DNA of 64,000 nucleotides from Micromonospora avicenniae (GCF_900156065.1 NZ_FTNF01000001.1:248001-312000), one strand, 5' to 3'; positions 30,277 through 41,433 are shown, counted from the first letter of the stretch. The notes: a model not told the origin generated them from the letters alone. Program-made: numbers and translations.

Positions 30277-31212
30277 ATGAGGGTGCTGGTGGCAGGGGCG
30301 ACCGGAGCGATGGGCAAGGAACTCGTGCCACGTCTGGTCGAGGCGGGACACGAGGTGTTCGCCATGATCCGCGGCGAGTCCAGCAGGGCCAGGGCAGAAC
30401 AGCTGGGCGCGGTACCGGTCATCGCCGATGCGCTGGATCGCGCCCAGGTCGAGGCGGCCGTACGCGAGGCCGCCCCGGAGGTGATCGTTCACCAGCTGAC
30501 CGCCATCGGTCACGTCGACACTCGCCACTTCGAACGCAGCTTCGCCGCCACCGACCGGCTGCGGATCGAGGGCACCGACAACCTGCTCGCGGCCGCACGC
30601 GCCATCGGAGTACGCCGGTTCGTCGCCCAGAGCAACGGAGCGTTCACCTACGCGCGGACCGGCGGGCCGGTCAAGAATGAACAGGACCCTCTGGATCGCT
30701 CACCCGTCGGCCAGATGGCCTCGATGATCGCCGCGGTCGAGCACTTGGAGCAGGCCGTGCTCGGCGCCGCCTGGACCGAAGGGATCGTGCTGCGTTACGG
30801 CGCGTTCTACGGTCCCGGCACCTCCATGGCGCCCGGTTCGAAGCAGCTCGAGATGATCCGTGAGCGCAAGTTCCCGATCGTCGGCGACGGCGGCGGGGTG
30901 TGGTCGTTCGTCCACATCAGCGACGCCGCCGAGGCCACGGTCGCGGCGGTGGCGAACGGCCGCCGCGGTGTCTACAACATCGTCGATGACGATCCCGCCC
31001 CGGTCGCCGAGTGGCTACCGGAACTGGCGGCGCTGCTGGGCGCCAAGAAGCCGATGCGCGTGCCGCGGTTCGTCGGGCGGCTGGCTGCGGGAGAGGCCGG
31101 CGTCGTGCTCATGACCGAACTGCGCGGCGCATCCAACGCGAAGGCCAAGCGCGAACTGGGCTGGCACCCGGCACACCCCACCTGGCGCCAAGGCTTCCGC
31201 GTTGCGCCGTGA
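30277..31212 (+). CDS. NAD(P)-dependent epimerase/reductase, ECF41-associated
   Basis: 311 aa extended SDR. The Rossmann motif GATGAMGKELV (a GxxGxxG variant) is at residues 7-17, and SNGAFTYA with LRYGAFYGPGT cover the central core. No clear YxxxK catalytic pair is visible, so it may be an atypical family member. AAGGGAG lies upstream. ECF41 sigma factors are typically next to a carboxymuconolactone decarboxylase, oxidoreductase or epimerase gene that they control; this pair fits. TGTCAGG at 30211 may belong to such a promoter, but the -10 is not clear. Confidence 0.82.
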   Translation: MRVLVAGATGAMGKELVPRLVEAGHEVFAMIRGESSRARAEQLGAVPVIADALDRAQVEAAVREAAPEVIVHQLTAIGHVDTRHFERSFAATDRLRIEGTDNLLAAARAIGVRRFVAQSNGAFTYARTGGPVKNEQDPLDRSPVGQMASMIAAVEHLEQAVLGAAWTEGIVLRYGAFYGPGTSMAPGSKQLEMIRERKFPIVGDGGGVWSFVHISDAAEATVAAVANGRRGVYNIVDDDPAPVAEWLPELAALLGAKKPMRVPRFVGRLAAGEAGVVLMTELRGASNAKAKRELGWHPAHPTWRQGFRVAP

Positions 31213-31439
31213 CCTGCTGAGCGTCGCTCTCTCCGCCTCGGCCACACCCCAGTCCGACGGCGAACTTCGAGGCGTTGAGCACCTTGGTGCCAAGGTCGAC
31301 GGCCTACCCGGGCACCCCGGGCCGGCCGCCGGACCTCGGGCGTGACGCAGCAGTACGACAGCCGGAAGGGCCACGGGTGCAGCCCGTCGATCGCCGTCGG
31401 TATCCGGAACGTGAAGGTGTTGGGGCACGCCGTCCGGCC

Positions 31440-31478
31440 CCGCCGTTGGTCTGACCTGGTTGATCAGACCAACGGCGG
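31440..31478 (-). terminator. Strong terminator after the MFS gene
   Basis: CCGCCGTTGGTCTGA pairs with TCAGACCAACGGCGG (15 bp, 9-nt loop), 8 nt beyond the MFS stop on the minus strand. It is symmetric and would also stop transcripts from the epimerase side. The remaining 31213-31439 holds no gene I would call. Confidence 0.75.
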
Positions 31479-31485
31479 AGCCGGT

Positions 31486-32745
31486 TCAGGCGGGAACCGG
31501 CTGCTCGACGCGTACCGAATCGATCTCCGCACGGCGGATCGGCCCGGCGGGCAGGGCCGCGACCCCGGCCCCGACGGCGACCGCGGCCCCCGCGAACAGG
31601 AACGCCCAGGGCACCCCACCGGCGTGGTCGACGATCAGTCCGGCCACCGCGCCACCGGCCGCGCTCGCCGCGACCGACATGGTGACCACCCAGGTGTACG
31701 CCTCGTTCAGCATGCCCGCCGGGGCGATCCGGCCGACCAGGGTGTTCTCCAGGGTCAGCGCGGGCGCGATGGTGGCTCCGCCGACGACCAGGGCGATGCC
31801 CAGGGCCAGCGGAGTGGGCATCAGCGCGAAGATCACGAAACTGCCGGCCAGCGCGCCGAGCAGGCCGGCGAACTGGCGGGTCATGTTCAACGCCGGTTTG
31901 CGTACCCCGAACCAGAATCCGCCGATGGCGCTGCCGATGCCCCACACAGCGAGCAGTACGCCGGCCAGGCTCTCCGCGTCGCCGGCGCTGTAGTTGCCGG
32001 CGAAGGCCGGCACGATCACCCCGGCGGCGCCGAACGCGATGCCGAGGCTGGCCACGCAGACCAGCAGGGCCGGGAAGCCGGCGACCCGCAGCGGGCCGAG
32101 CCCGCGGGCGTGGTGCTCCTGCGGGTGTGGTTGCCAGCCACGCATCACCCGGCCGAGGGCCACCGCGGTGGTGCCGACGAGGGTGACCACCGCGGCACCG
32201 ACCAGCGCGGCCGTCGCGTCGGCGACCAGGACGAAGCCGGCCACCAGCAGTGGGCCGAGCACGAAGACGATCTCGAACAGCGATGTCTCCGCGGCCAGCG
32301 CCGTGTTGCGGAGGTGGTACCGCCCGGAGGTGGGCGAGGTGAGGTCGTTCCAGGCGCCGCGAATGGCTGCGGTCAGCGGCGGGTACGTGGCGCCGGCCAC
32401 CCCGGCGGCCACGTAGATCGCGACGAGCCCGTCGGCCCCGGACCGGCTCGCCACCAGCAGGCCGATGAGGGCCAGCGGATGTGCGACGGCGGTGGCGATC
32501 AGCACCGGGCTGGGCCCGATCCGGTCGGCGATCCGGCCGGCGACGGGGCTCAACGCGGCACCTGCCACGGCGTAGATCCCGCCGGCGACGGCCGCCAGCG
32601 AGTACCGGCCGGTCACCTGCTCGACGACCAGCAGCAGCGCCAGCGGTGTCATGCCGATCCCGAGCCGGCCGATGATGCCGGTGATCAGCAGCATCGGCGC
32701 GCCGGGGATCCGCCAGACGCCCAGATACTGGCGCAGAGCAGCCAC
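31486..32745 (-). CDS. MFS transporter
   Basis: 419 aa from GTG with GGAGG 5 nt upstream. About twelve membrane segments. The loop between helices 2 and 3 carries the MFS A-motif variant GRIADRIGPSPVL, and a long central loop (GRVMRGWQPHPQEHHARGLG) separates the two halves. The N-terminus ALRQYLGVWRIPGAPMLLIT is typical of small actinobacterial exporters. Substrate unknown; drug or metabolite efflux is only inferred. Confidence 0.82.
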   Translation of the reverse strand: MAALRQYLGVWRIPGAPMLLITGIIGRLGIGMTPLALLLVVEQVTGRYSLAAVAGGIYAVAGAALSPVAGRIADRIGPSPVLIATAVAHPLALIGLLVASRSGADGLVAIYVAAGVAGATYPPLTAAIRGAWNDLTSPTSGRYHLRNTALAAETSLFEIVFVLGPLLVAGFVLVADATAALVGAAVVTLVGTTAVALGRVMRGWQPHPQEHHARGLGPLRVAGFPALLVCVASLGIAFGAAGVIVPAFAGNYSAGDAESLAGVLLAVWGIGSAIGGFWFGVRKPALNMTRQFAGLLGALAGSFVIFALMPTPLALGIALVVGGATIAPALTLENTLVGRIAPAGMLNEAYTWVVTMSVAASAAGGAVAGLIVDHAGGVPWAFLFAGAAVAVGAGVAALPAGPIRRAEIDSVRVEQPVPA

Positions 32746-32887
32746 GCGAACCTCCAGGGATGTAATGGGTGGGAAACCTTCCGACCCTAACGCCGCGGGT
32801 CGACCGGATGAAGCGGATATCCCGCGCACGCAGCATCGCGCCCGCACCGGCGGTTGCCGAGTGCGGGCGCGGTGCGGGTGCTACGGG

Positions 32888-33763
32888 TCAGCGCACGTAC
32901 TGCACCGGGCCGGCGCTGCGGGCCATCTGCTCCAGCCGTGCGACGCGCTCCTCCATCTTGGGGTGGGTGGAGAAGAGCGCCGCGATGCCGCCGCCGCGGA
33001 ACGGGTTGGCGATCATCAGGTGGGCGGCGCTGGTCAGGTTGCCCTGAGCCGGCAGCGGCCGCTGCCGGGCCACTGCGTCGATCTTGCGCAGCGCGTTGGC
33101 GAGGGCCAGCGGGTCGTTGGTCAGCCGGGCGCCGGAGGCGTCCGCCTGGAACTCGCGGCTTCGGCTGATCGCCAACTGGATGATCGTCGCGGCGATCGGG
33201 CCCAGGATGATGGTGAGCAGCAGTACGGCCGGGTTCGGCGCGTCGTCGTCGTCACCGCTGGTCAGCGGGATGAACCAGGCGATGTTCGCCAGCGTGGTGA
33301 TGATGCCGGCCAGACCGGCGGCCACGCTGGAGATCAGAATGTCCCGGTTGTAGACGTGGGACAACTCGTGCCCGATCACACCGCGCAGCTCACGGTAGTC
33401 GAGGACCTCGGTGATGCCCTGGGTCACGCAGACCGCGGCGTGCTGCGGGTTACGTCCGGTGGCGAAGGCGTTGGGCTGTGCCGTGGGGCTGACGTACAGG
33501 CGGGGCATCGGCTGTTGTGCCGCGGTGGCCAGCTCACGCACCATCCGATACAGCTCGGGGAATTGGGCCTCGCTGACCGGTTGCGCCCCCATCGCCCGCA
33601 GGGCGAGCTTGTCGGAGTAGAAGTAGCTGATGCCGTTCATCAGCAGCGAGATGATGACGGCGATGACCAGACCACCACTGCCGCCGAACCAGTAACCCAC
33701 CCCAAGGATCAGCGCGGTGAGCAGGCCGAGCAGCGCGGCGGTCTTGAGACGGTTGTGGTGCAC
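32888..33763 (-). CDS. htpX: HtpX-type membrane zinc metalloprotease (M48)
   Basis: Membrane protein quality-control endopeptidase. 291 aa from a GTG with AAGGAG 5 nt upstream. Two N-terminal helices (residues 10-50), the zinc motif HELSH (His132, Glu133, His136), two further helices, then the third zinc ligand region [14 protein letters not shown]. The ending [18 protein letters not shown] is typical. It lies 124 nt after nuoN on the same strand, and could be read from the nuo transcript. Confidence 0.93.
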   Translation of the reverse strand: MHHNRLKTAALLGLLTALILGVGYWFGGSGGLVIAVIISLLMNGISYFYSDKLALRAMGAQPVSEAQFPELYRMVRELATAAQQPMPRLYVSPTAQPNAFATGRNPQHAAVCVTQGITEVLDYRELRGVIGHELSHVYNRDILISSVAAGLAGIITTLANIAWFIPLTSGDDDDAPNPAVLLLTIILGPIAATIIQLAISRSREFQADASGARLTNDPLALANALRKIDAVARQRPLPAQGNLTSAAHLMIANPFRGGGIAALFSTHPKMEERVARLEQMARSAGPVQYVR

Positions 33764-33887
33764 AGTCACTCCTTCGGTGTACGGATCGCCGGGACCCGTC
33801 GACCGGTTCAACACTGCGATACCCGTCAACCATCCGCGATATGGCTGTGAGTTGGCTGGGAGCGCGGTTTCCCGGCGCGGCCCGGCG

Positions 33888-35369
33888 TCAGCGCGCCGCG
33901 AGGTCGAGCACGAACTGCGGGGCGAACCCCACCACCACGGCGGCCACCGTCGCCACCGCCAGCACCACGGCCACCGCCCGGGCCGCGCCGGCGGCGGGCG
34001 CCGGAGTCCCCGGGGCGGGGACGGTGTAGAGGCTCGCGGCCAGCCGCAGGTAGTAGGCCAGGCCGATCACCGCGTTCACCGCCACGACGAGCGCGAGCCA
34101 CCCGCTGCCTCCGCCCAGCAGCGAGCGGACCACTGTCACCTTGGCGAAGAGACCGGCCAGGCCCGGTGGCAGCCCGGCGAGGCCGATCAGGGCCAGCCCG
34201 AGACCCGCGCCGAGCCAGGGGTGGCGGCGGGCGGCGCCGCGCAGTTCGGCCAGGGTGCCGCCGTCGGCGTCCGCCGGGCGCAGGGCGGTCACCCCGGCGA
34301 ACGCCGCGAGCTCCAGCAGCACGAAGAAGACGGCGTACGCGAGGGCGGCGGCGTACGCGCCGGCCCGTGCCTCGCCGGTGCGTCCGGCCGCCAGCGCCAA
34401 CGCGCCGAGCGGGGCCAGGATGTAGCCGGCCTGGGCCACCGACGACCAGGCGAGCAGCCGGACCGTGCGCCGCTGGCGCAGCGCCACCAGGTTGCCGACG
34501 GTCATCGTGAGCACCGCGAGCAGGGCGAGCACCGGGCCGGTCAGGTCGGCCGGGAGCGCCGCGGACACCACCGCGAGCAGCGCCACCACGCCGCCGAGCT
34601 TCGACGCCGTCGAGAGGTACGCGGCCACCGGCAGCGGCGCGCCGTCGTACGTGGCCGGCGCCCAGGCGTGGAACGGCACGGCGGCGACCTTGAACGCCAG
34701 TCCGAGCAGCAGCAGCGCGCCCGCCGCAGCGGTCAACGGCAGGTCGTGGAGTTCCTGCCGCTGGGCGAGCAGCGTGCCGAGCCGTCCCAGGTGCAACTCG
34801 CCGGTCACCGCGTACAGCAGCGCGGCGCCGAGCAGGCTCAGCGTGGTGGCCACCACGCTGACCACGAAGAAGGTGACCGCCGCCTCGGCGCTGGCGAGGC
34901 TGCCCCGGCGCAGGCCGACCAGCACGTAGAGCGGCAGGGTGAGCGTCTCCAGCGCCACGATCAGGGTGATCAGGTCGCCCGCCGCACCGAGCACCACCCC
35001 ACCGGTCATCGAGCAGGCGAGCAGGAAGCAGTACTCCCCCACCGGTGCCCGACCGGCCCGCAGGTGCCCGCCGGAGAGCCCGAGCACCCCGAGGGTCAGC
35101 AGGGCGAAGAGCGCCCCGACCAGGGCCGCCCGACCGCCGAAGACGTACGAGCAGTCGGCGGCGGCGCAGAAAGTACGTCGCTCGTCGCCCGCGCCGACCA
35201 CTGCCGCGCCGACAGCGGTGGCGAGCGCGCCCAGCGCCGCCACGGCGAGGGTGGCCCGCGAACGGGCCAGCACCAGCTCGGTGACCAGCACCAGCACGGC
35301 GGTGCCGGCGGCCAGGTACGCCGGCAGCAGCGCCACGTGGTCGACGCTCTGCACCACGTTCTGGTTCAC
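33888..35369 (-). CDS. nuoN: NADH-quinone oxidoreductase subunit N
   Basis: Antiporter-like proton-pumping membrane subunit of complex I. 493 aa from GTG ([20 protein letters not shown]), with about 14 membrane helices. It has the family signature around [20 protein letters not shown] and a Lys/His pair in the transmembrane core. It is the last gene of the nuoI-J-K-L-M-N run, 16 nt after nuoM. Length fits the family. Confidence 0.93.
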   Translation of the reverse strand: MNQNVVQSVDHVALLPAYLAAGTAVLVLVTELVLARSRATLAVAALGALATAVGAAVVGAGDERRTFCAAADCSYVFGGRAALVGALFALLTLGVLGLSGGHLRAGRAPVGEYCFLLACSMTGGVVLGAAGDLITLIVALETLTLPLYVLVGLRRGSLASAEAAVTFFVVSVVATTLSLLGAALLYAVTGELHLGRLGTLLAQRQELHDLPLTAAAGALLLLGLAFKVAAVPFHAWAPATYDGAPLPVAAYLSTASKLGGVVALLAVVSAALPADLTGPVLALLAVLTMTVGNLVALRQRRTVRLLAWSSVAQAGYILAPLGALALAAGRTGEARAGAYAAALAYAVFFVLLELAAFAGVTALRPADADGGTLAELRGAARRHPWLGAGLGLALIGLAGLPPGLAGLFAKVTVVRSLLGGGSGWLALVVAVNAVIGLAYYLRLAASLYTVPAPGTPAPAAGAARAVAVVLAVATVAAVVVGFAPQFVLDLAAR

Positions 35370-35385
35370 CGGCTTCTCCTCGCGC

Positions 35386-36891
35386 TCATGGGAGGACCTC
35401 CACCAGGGCGTTCACGGGGGCCTCGGCGATGCCGAGCACCAGCGCCGGGGCCAGCCCGATGGCCAGCGCGAGCAGCACCAGCGGCGCCCAGGCGGTCAGC
35501 TCCCCGCCGGCCAGCGTCGGGGCGAGCCGGCCCACCGCCGGGCTCGGCCGGCCGTGGGTGACCTGACGCAGCAGACGCAGGAAGTACGCGGCGGTGAGCG
35601 CCCCGCCGACCGCGGCCAGCACCCCGACGGTGGTCCAGAGCGGCCCACCCACCTCGATCGCGGCGATCACGGCGAACGCCTCGCCCCAGAACCCGGCCAG
35701 CCCGGGCAGGCCGAGCGAGGCGATCGCGGCGAAGCCGAGCAGGCCGGCGAGCCGGGGCGCGGTCTCCCGCAGCCCGGACAGTTCGGCGAGCGCCCCGGTG
35801 TGGGTACGGTCCTTGACCGCCCCGGCGAGGAAGAACAGCAGGCCGGTGATCACCCCGTGGGCGACGTTGCCGATCAGCGCCGCCTGGATGCCGGTGCTGG
35901 TGAGCGTGGCGACGCCGAGCAGCACGAAGCCCATGTGTCCGACGCTGGAGTACGCGATCAGCCGCTTCAGCTCGGTCTGGGCCAGGCAGACCAGCGCGCC
36001 GACGAGGATCGCCGCGACGGCGAGTACGCCGAGCACCGGCGCGGCCCAGCGGGCTCCCTCCGGGGCCACCCCGACCGCTACCCGGATCAGCCCGTACGTG
36101 CCCATCTTCAGCAGCACCCCGGCGAGCACCACGCTGCCCACCGTGGGCGCCTGGGTGTGTGCGTCCGGCAGCCAGGAGTGCAGCGGCCAGAGCGGGCTCT
36201 TCACCGCGAAGGCGAGGGCGAGCAGGGTGAACGCGAAGAGTTGGGTGCCCCGGGAGAGTCCGCCGCCACCGGTGAGCGCCACGATGTCGGCGGTGCCGGC
36301 GGCGGACACCACCACGTACACGCCGACCAGCAGGAGCACCGAGCCGAAGAGCGTGTAGAGGACGAACTTGCGGGCCGCCCGACGCCGGTCGTCGCCGCCC
36401 CAGCCGGCGATGACCGCGTACATGGGGAGCAGGACGACCTCGAAGAAGAGGAAGAACAGGACCAGGTCCAGGGCGAGGAACGTGCCGAGGATGCCGACCT
36501 CGATCACCAGCAGCAGGGCGACCAGCGTCCGGCCGCTGCCGCCGGCCGGCACCTGGTGCAGGCTGTAGAGGCAGCAGAGCAGGGTGAGCAGCGCGGTCAG
36601 CACCACCAGCGGGTAGGAGATGCCGTCCACGCCGAGGTGGAAGCGCAGTTCGAGCCCGGGCACCCAGGGCAGGTCGAGTTGGTGCCACGGGCGTACGGCG
36701 GGTGCGGTCGCCGACCAGGCGAACCAGCCCCGGTCGCCGGCGGCGAGCGGCAGCGCGGCGAGCAGCGTGAGCCCCGCGGCCACCGTGCCGACCAGCCGGG
36801 CCGCCCGGTCCGCCGGGGTGGCCGCCACCGCGACCGCGCCGAGCGCCGGCACCGCCAGGACGGCGACCAGCAGGAACTGCCCGAAGGTCAT
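35386..36891 (-). CDS. nuoM: NADH-quinone oxidoreductase subunit M
   Basis: Proton-pumping membrane subunit, 501 aa, about 14 helices. Family marks include FHLGVDGISYPLVVLTALLT, SPLWPLHSWLPDAHTQAPT and LKRLIAYSSVGHMGFV. The ATG overlaps the nuoL stop by 4 nt, indicating translational coupling. It ends NALVEVLP just before nuoN. Confidence 0.94.
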   Translation of the reverse strand: MTFGQFLLVAVLAVPALGAVAVAATPADRAARLVGTVAAGLTLLAALPLAAGDRGWFAWSATAPAVRPWHQLDLPWVPGLELRFHLGVDGISYPLVVLTALLTLLCCLYSLHQVPAGGSGRTLVALLLVIEVGILGTFLALDLVLFFLFFEVVLLPMYAVIAGWGGDDRRRAARKFVLYTLFGSVLLLVGVYVVVSAAGTADIVALTGGGGLSRGTQLFAFTLLALAFAVKSPLWPLHSWLPDAHTQAPTVGSVVLAGVLLKMGTYGLIRVAVGVAPEGARWAAPVLGVLAVAAILVGALVCLAQTELKRLIAYSSVGHMGFVLLGVATLTSTGIQAALIGNVAHGVITGLLFFLAGAVKDRTHTGALAELSGLRETAPRLAGLLGFAAIASLGLPGLAGFWGEAFAVIAAIEVGGPLWTTVGVLAAVGGALTAAYFLRLLRQVTHGRPSPAVGRLAPTLAGGELTAWAPLVLLALAIGLAPALVLGIAEAPVNALVEVLP

Positions 36892-38861
36892 GCGTTCGCT
36901 CCGATCAGCGCGGCGGCCAGCCCGATCAGCAGCGCGCCGGCCAGCACCCCGGCGGCGGCCCGGGGCAGCGCGGCGCGGTGCAGCGCGGCCAGCCCGGCAC
37001 CGAGGCTGGAGGCGGCCCGGCCGCTGCCCTCCACCGCGCCGTCCACCACCCGCTCGTCACCGGCACGCACCATCCGGGCGAGCGCCCGGTAGGGACGTAC
37101 CACTAGGGCGTGCTGGACGTCGTCGAGCCGGAACGCCGCCGCGAAGACCGGCCGCAGTGGGCCCAACGCGGCCGCCGGATCGGCGGCCGGGTCGCGGCGC
37201 CAGCGGGCCCAGGCCAGGCCGGCGCCGAGCAGCAGCAGCGCCAGCGGCAGCAGTACGGACGGCGCGAGGTGCACCAGCGGCTCCGGCGGCAGGAGATCCG
37301 ACGGGCGTTCCGCGGTGGCCGGCGCGGACGGCTGGAGGCGGTCGGCGAACGGGCCGGCGAACCCGGCGAACCCGAGCAGCGCCGCCGGTACGGCGAGCAG
37401 CAGCACCGGCCAGCGCAGCGTGCCGGGCGGGTCGTGCGGGTGGGCGAGCGGGGCCCGGGTCTCGCCGAGGAAGGCGCGCAGCAACAGCCGGGTGGCGTAC
37501 CAGGCGGTGATCGCGACGCCGGCCAGCCCCGAGAGCCAGACCAGCCAGCCCACCCAGGACGGTGTCGGTCCCGCGCCGTCCAACGCGGCCTCCTGCGCCG
37601 CGGCGAGCACGCCGTCCTTGCTCCAGAAGCCGGCGAGCGGCGGCAGCCCGGCCAGCGCGCCCAGGCCGATCACCGTGCACCAGAAGGTGACAGGCATGGC
37701 GCGGCGCAGCCCGCCCATCTTCGACATCAGGGTGGTGCCGACGGCGTGGATCACCGCGCCGGCGGCGAGGAAGAGCAGCGCCTTGAACGCGGCGTGGGTG
37801 AGCAGGTGGAACAGCGCCGCGCCAGGTGAGCCGACGGCGAGCGCGCCGGTCATGTAGCCGATCTGGGACACCGTCGACCAGGCGAGCACCCGTTTGATGT
37901 CGTCCTGGGCGGTCGCCGCGAGCGCGCCGAGCAGCAGGGTGACCGAGGCGAGCACCCCGAGCACGGTCAGTGCCACAGGCGCGGCCACGAAGAGGGGGTA
38001 GAGCCGGGTGACCGCGTACACGCCGGCCGCGACCATCGTGGCGGCGTGGATGAGCGCGCTGATCGGGGTCGGGCCGGCCATCGCGTCGGGCAGCCAGGTG
38101 TGCAGCGGGAACTGCGCGCTCTTGCCGGCCACGCCGGCGAGTAGCAGCAGGCAGGCGGCGGTGAGCGTGCCGGCGGAGTGGTCGGCGGCCAGCACGTCGG
38201 CGATCCGGAAACTACCGGCGGAGACGCCGAGCAGCGCGATGCCGAGCAGGAAACCGACGTCGCCCACCCGGGTGACCAGGAACGCCTTCACCGCGGCGGC
38301 GGGGGCCTCGGGCAGCCGGCGGTCGTGCGCGATGAGCAGGTACGAGCAGATGCCCATCACCTCCCAGCCGACCAGCAGCAGGAGCAGGTCCCCCGACACC
38401 ACCACGAGCAGCATGGCCGCCGTGAAGAGGCTGATCTGGGCGGCGTACGGCGGGTAGCGGTGGTCCACGTCGACGTCGTCGTGCGGACCGCGTTTCAGGT
38501 AGCCGATCGAGTAGACCTGCACGGCCAGCGCGACCGCACCGACCGCCACCGCGACCAGCGCGGCGGCACCGTCCAGCCGGACGCCGAGGCTGACGTCCAG
38601 TCCGCCCAGCCGCACCCAGGTGGTGCTCGCCTCGGTCGGGGAGTCCGACGTGGCCAGCAGGGCGACCGCGAGCGCCAACGCACCGGCCGCACCGGTCACG
38701 CCGAGGGCGATCGCCACCCGCCGGGCCCACGTCTCGCCGGCCGCCGCGTCCCGGCCGTGCGCGGTCAGCCCGCGCGGCGAGGGCGGCAGGAGCAGCCCGA
38801 GCAGGCCGGCCACCAGCGGTACGACCGGCAGCAGCACACCGAGCACCGTGGTGCCGTTCAC
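36888..38861 (-). CDS. nuoL: NADH-quinone oxidoreductase subunit L
   Basis: Largest proton-pumping membrane subunit, 657 aa from GTG. Family marks: [52 protein letters not shown] and [20 protein letters not shown]-terminal lateral helix region follows ([20 protein letters not shown]). It overlaps nuoK and nuoM at both ends by 4 nt, so the K-L-M run is coupled. Confidence 0.95.
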   Translation of the reverse strand: MNGTTVLGVLLPVVPLVAGLLGLLLPPSPRGLTAHGRDAAAGETWARRVAIALGVTGAAGALALAVALLATSDSPTEASTTWVRLGGLDVSLGVRLDGAAALVAVAVGAVALAVQVYSIGYLKRGPHDDVDVDHRYPPYAAQISLFTAAMLLVVVSGDLLLLLVGWEVMGICSYLLIAHDRRLPEAPAAAVKAFLVTRVGDVGFLLGIALLGVSAGSFRIADVLAADHSAGTLTAACLLLLAGVAGKSAQFPLHTWLPDAMAGPTPISALIHAATMVAAGVYAVTRLYPLFVAAPVALTVLGVLASVTLLLGALAATAQDDIKRVLAWSTVSQIGYMTGALAVGSPGAALFHLLTHAAFKALLFLAAGAVIHAVGTTLMSKMGGLRRAMPVTFWCTVIGLGALAGLPPLAGFWSKDGVLAAAQEAALDGAGPTPSWVGWLVWLSGLAGVAITAWYATRLLLRAFLGETRAPLAHPHDPPGTLRWPVLLLAVPAALLGFAGFAGPFADRLQPSAPATAERPSDLLPPEPLVHLAPSVLLPLALLLLGAGLAWARWRRDPAADPAAALGPLRPVFAAAFRLDDVQHALVVRPYRALARMVRAGDERVVDGAVEGSGRAASSLGAGLAALHRAALPRAAAGVLAGALLIGLAAALIGANA

Positions 38862-39202
38862 CGCGCCTCCCGTGCGTCCGCGTCCACCGTCGGCGACGGC
38901 TCGGTCAGCGGAACCTCGTCGACGGCCACGGTGGCCCGCAGCCGGTAGAGCTGGAGCACGATCGCCAGCCCCACCCCGATCTCGGCGGCGGCCAGCACGA
39001 TGACGAAGAGGGCGAAGACCTGACCGCTGTGCGGCAGCGCGGCCCGCACCGTGGTGTCGGCGGTGACGAGGATCAGGTTGACCGCGTTGAGCATCAGCTC
39101 GACCGCCATCAGGACCAGCACCGCGTTGCGGCGGCGCAGCACGCCGTACGTGCCGAGCCCGAACAGCAGCGCCGCGGTGACGTACGGGATGACCGGCCTC
39201 AC
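38858..39202 (-). CDS. nuoK: NADH-quinone oxidoreductase subunit K
   Basis: Small three-helix membrane subunit, 114 aa from GTG ([20 protein letters not shown]) with GGAGG upstream. The conserved [14 protein letters not shown] segment carries the buried Glu used in proton transfer, and [13 protein letters not shown] carries a second. A short acidic tail extends the C-terminus. Overlaps nuoJ and nuoL by 4 nt. Confidence 0.94.
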   Translation of the reverse strand: MRPVIPYVTAALLFGLGTYGVLRRRNAVLVLMAVELMLNAVNLILVTADTTVRAALPHSGQVFALFVIVLAAAEIGVGLAIVLQLYRLRATVAVDEVPLTEPSPTVDADAREAR

Positions 39203-39735
39203 CGGCCCGCCTCCGTACGCCCCGGCTGCCCCGCTCCCGGCCGCCCGATGTCCGGCCGGGAGAGCACCACCGCGCCGACCAGTGCGGCGAGCAGCAGCAC
39301 CGAGAGCACCTCGAACGGAAGCACCCAGCTGCGGAAGATCTCCCCGCCGATCCGCTCGGCCGTGCCCGCGTCGGGCAGCCGCACGGTCGTCCACCGGTAC
39401 GCGTCGACGAGCAGCGCGGTCAGTCCCAGCCCGACGCCGCCGCCGATCAGCGCGGCCGGCCAGCCGGGCCGGTCCAGGTCGTCCGAGGCCCCGATCGGCG
39501 CCCGGGTGAGCATCACCGCGAAGAGCAGCAGCACCACCACGGCGCCCACGTAGATGAGCACCTGGACCCAGGCCACCAGCTCCGCGGTGAGCACCAGGTA
39601 GTCGGCGGCCAGCGCGCCCAGGCAGACGACCAGGTAGAGGCCCGCCCGGACCAGGTGCTTCGTGGTGACCACCAGCACGCCCGAGCCGACCGCCACCGCG
39701 CCGAGGGCGAGCAGCAGCACGTCCGCACCGGTCAT
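39199..39735 (-). CDS. nuoJ: NADH-quinone oxidoreductase subunit J
   Basis: Five-helix membrane subunit, 178 aa from ATG. The central [20 protein letters not shown] is the subunit J signature. The C-terminal part ([18 protein letters not shown]) is a last membrane helix, followed by a polar tail. It overlaps nuoI (ATGA) and nuoK. Confidence 0.93.
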   Translation of the reverse strand: MTGADVLLLALGAVAVGSGVLVVTTKHLVRAGLYLVVCLGALAADYLVLTAELVAWVQVLIYVGAVVVLLLFAVMLTRAPIGASDDLDRPGWPAALIGGGVGLGLTALLVDAYRWTTVRLPDAGTAERIGGEIFRSWVLPFEVLSVLLLAALVGAVVLSRPDIGRPGAGQPGRTEAGR

Positions 39736-40346
39736 GTCGTCGCCTCGCCGGACGAGCCGGGCTCGGGTGCGGCCGGGGTGGTGGGCCGGGCGGCGGGGAC
39801 CGCCGCCTTGCGGGCGGCGCTGGTCTCCTCCTTGGCCGGCTCGCCGTTCGGGTCGTGCGCTGGCGGCGGCGGCACGGTGCCCATCCACTCGCCGAGGTGG
39901 TCCTTGTCGTGCAGCAGGTCCTTGATGTCGTACTCGGCGTACTCGAACTCGGGCGACCAGTAGAGCGCGTCGAACGGGCAGACCTCGACGCAGATCCCGC
40001 AGTACATGCAGAGCGAGAAGTCGATGTCGAACCGGTCGAGCACGTTGCGCTGGCGGGGGCGGGCGGCGCCGGGCACCGCCACCTCCTCCTTGTGCGAGTC
40101 GATGTAGATGCACCAGTCCGGACACTCGCGGGCGCAGAGCATGCAGACCGTGCAGTTCTCCTCGAGCAGCGCGATCACGCCGCGCGAGCGGGGCGGCAGC
40201 TCTGGGGCCACGTCCGGGTACTGCTGGGTGGTGGAGCGCCGGGTCATCGTCTTCAGCGTGACCGCCAGCCCCTTGACCAGACCCGCACCGGGCAGACTGC
40301 GGTCACCGGCGACGTCGTCCGGCATGCGCTCGCTGCGGTCGCTCAT
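39732..40346 (-). CDS. nuoI: NADH-quinone oxidoreductase subunit I (2x[4Fe-4S])
   Basis: Peripheral-arm ferredoxin subunit carrying clusters N6a and N6b; 204 aa from ATG (an ATG three codons earlier is possible). Two cluster motifs: [12 protein letters not shown] and [12 protein letters not shown]. The C-terminal 45 residues are an Ala/Pro/Glu-rich tail absent from many homologues. It starts the I-J-K-L-M-N run and is separated from nuoH by three genes, two of them on the other strand. Confidence 0.94.
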   Translation of the reverse strand: MSDRSERMPDDVAGDRSLPGAGLVKGLAVTLKTMTRRSTTQQYPDVAPELPPRSRGVIALLEENCTVCMLCARECPDWCIYIDSHKEEVAVPGAARPRQRNVLDRFDIDFSLCMYCGICVEVCPFDALYWSPEFEYAEYDIKDLLHDKDHLGEWMGTVPPPPAHDPNGEPAKEETSAARKAAVPAARPTTPAAPEPGSSGEATT

Positions 40347-40448
40347 GCCGAACATCCTGCCCTGTGGCCCCGGCGTGCGCGACCGCCCCCCGAGCCCGGC
40401 CGGCGGTACGGTGGACCCGGGGAGAACGACTGCCTGGAAGGAACCGTC

Positions 40449-41024
40449 ATGACCGCCGCGCTGCAGAGCGACTATCCGCCCGAGGGCGGGTGGACGACGG
40501 ACGACCTGGATGCGCTGCCCGAGGATGGCCGCCGCCGGGAACTGCTCGATGGAGTGCTGCTGATGTCTCCCTCCCCCACCCGCACTCACCAAACCATCGC
40601 GATGCGTCTCGGCGTCGCTCTCGAGGCCGAGTGCCCCGACGACTACGACGTCACCCAGGGAGTCGAGGTTCGGATAAATCGCACCCGCTCCTTCATTCCG
40701 GACGTACTGGTGACCACGTCGGCTGCGGCGGCACGCGAACCTTCGCGGTACGAGCCGCATGAGGTCGTCCTCGCCATCGAGATCGTCTCCCCGAGTACCC
40801 GCTCGATAGACCGGGTGCTGAAGCCGGCTCTCTACGCCCAGGCCGGCATCCCGTTCTATTGGCGTGTCGAGACGGAGGACGGCACGCTGGAGATCGTCAC
40901 CTATCGAGTCGACGCGGTGAACGAGGTCTACACAGAGACCGGCCGGTGGACGAAGTTCGTCGACACCGGTGAGCCGTTCCCGATCAACCTGCCGATCAGC
41001 CGGATCACGCCACGGAGCCGCTGA
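40449..41024 (+). CDS. Uma2-family protein (PD-(D/E)XK nuclease fold)
   Basis: 191 aa; GGAAGGAACC upstream of the ATG. Family marks: [20 protein letters not shown], then FIPDVLV (Asp85), the AIEIVSPST strand (Glu111) and [13 protein letters not shown]. These are the residues of a PD-(D/E)XK site. Uma2 genes are expanded in actinobacteria and cyanobacteria, and their substrate is unknown. It lies on the opposite strand inside the nuo cluster and overlaps the convergent SnoaL gene by 20 nt. Confidence 0.85.
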   Translation: MTAALQSDYPPEGGWTTDDLDALPEDGRRRELLDGVLLMSPSPTRTHQTIAMRLGVALEAECPDDYDVTQGVEVRINRTRSFIPDVLVTTSAAAAREPSRYEPHEVVLAIEIVSPSTRSIDRVLKPALYAQAGIPFYWRVETEDGTLEIVTYRVDAVNEVYTETGRWTKFVDTGEPFPINLPISRITPRSR

Positions 41025-41433
41025 ACCCCGGTGGCGGGATCATCTCGACGCCGAGCTGCTGGAGCACCTGGAACAGCTCGTTGACGCTCCACACGTCGGC
41101 GATCCGACCGGCGGTGTCGAAGCGCAGGAACGTCGCGCCGGAGTAGCTGACCACCCGGCCCGTCGGCGGCACCGGCCCGAACGGGCCCACCTGGGTGCCG
41201 GCCGCCCGCCAGTGCACGGCCACCCGGTCCCCGGCGGCGACCAGGTCGACGATCTTGTAACGGAGATCGGGGAACGCCGCCCGCCGGTCCCGGTGCCAGG
41301 CCAGGGTCGCCTCCGGGCCGGTGCCGCCCAGACCCGGGCAGTCAGGGGCGATCAGCTCGTACGCCGACTCCTCGCGCCCGGCGTTCCACACGTCGGCGAT
41401 GAACCGCCGCGCCGCCGCCTCCGTGTCGATCAC
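41005..41433 (-). CDS. SnoaL-like polyketide-cyclase-family protein
   Basis: 142 aa from GTG ([20 protein letters not shown]). NTF2 fold with the SnoaL pattern [20 protein letters not shown] and [11 protein letters not shown], and ending [20 protein letters not shown]. No Shine-Dalgarno precedes the GTG, but TACGCT lies 7 nt upstream, consistent with a leaderless mRNA. It sits between nuoI and nuoH. The ligand is unknown. Confidence 0.8.
   Translation of the reverse strand: MIDTEAAARRFIADVWNAGREESAYELIAPDCPGLGGTGPEATLAWHRDRRAAFPDLRYKIVDLVAAGDRVAVHWRAAGTQVGPFGPVPPTGRVVSYSGATFLRFDTAGRIADVWSVNELFQVLQQLGVEMIPPPGFSGSVA

Noticed and set aside
31213..31439. Possible minus-strand gene remnant (frame reading CPNTFTFRIPTAIDG)
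   Set aside because: Too short and without start, ribosome-binding site or recognisable family; could be chance.
34939..37092. 717-codon plus-strand frame across nuoN-nuoM
   Set aside because: Shadow of well-defined nuo genes on the other strand.
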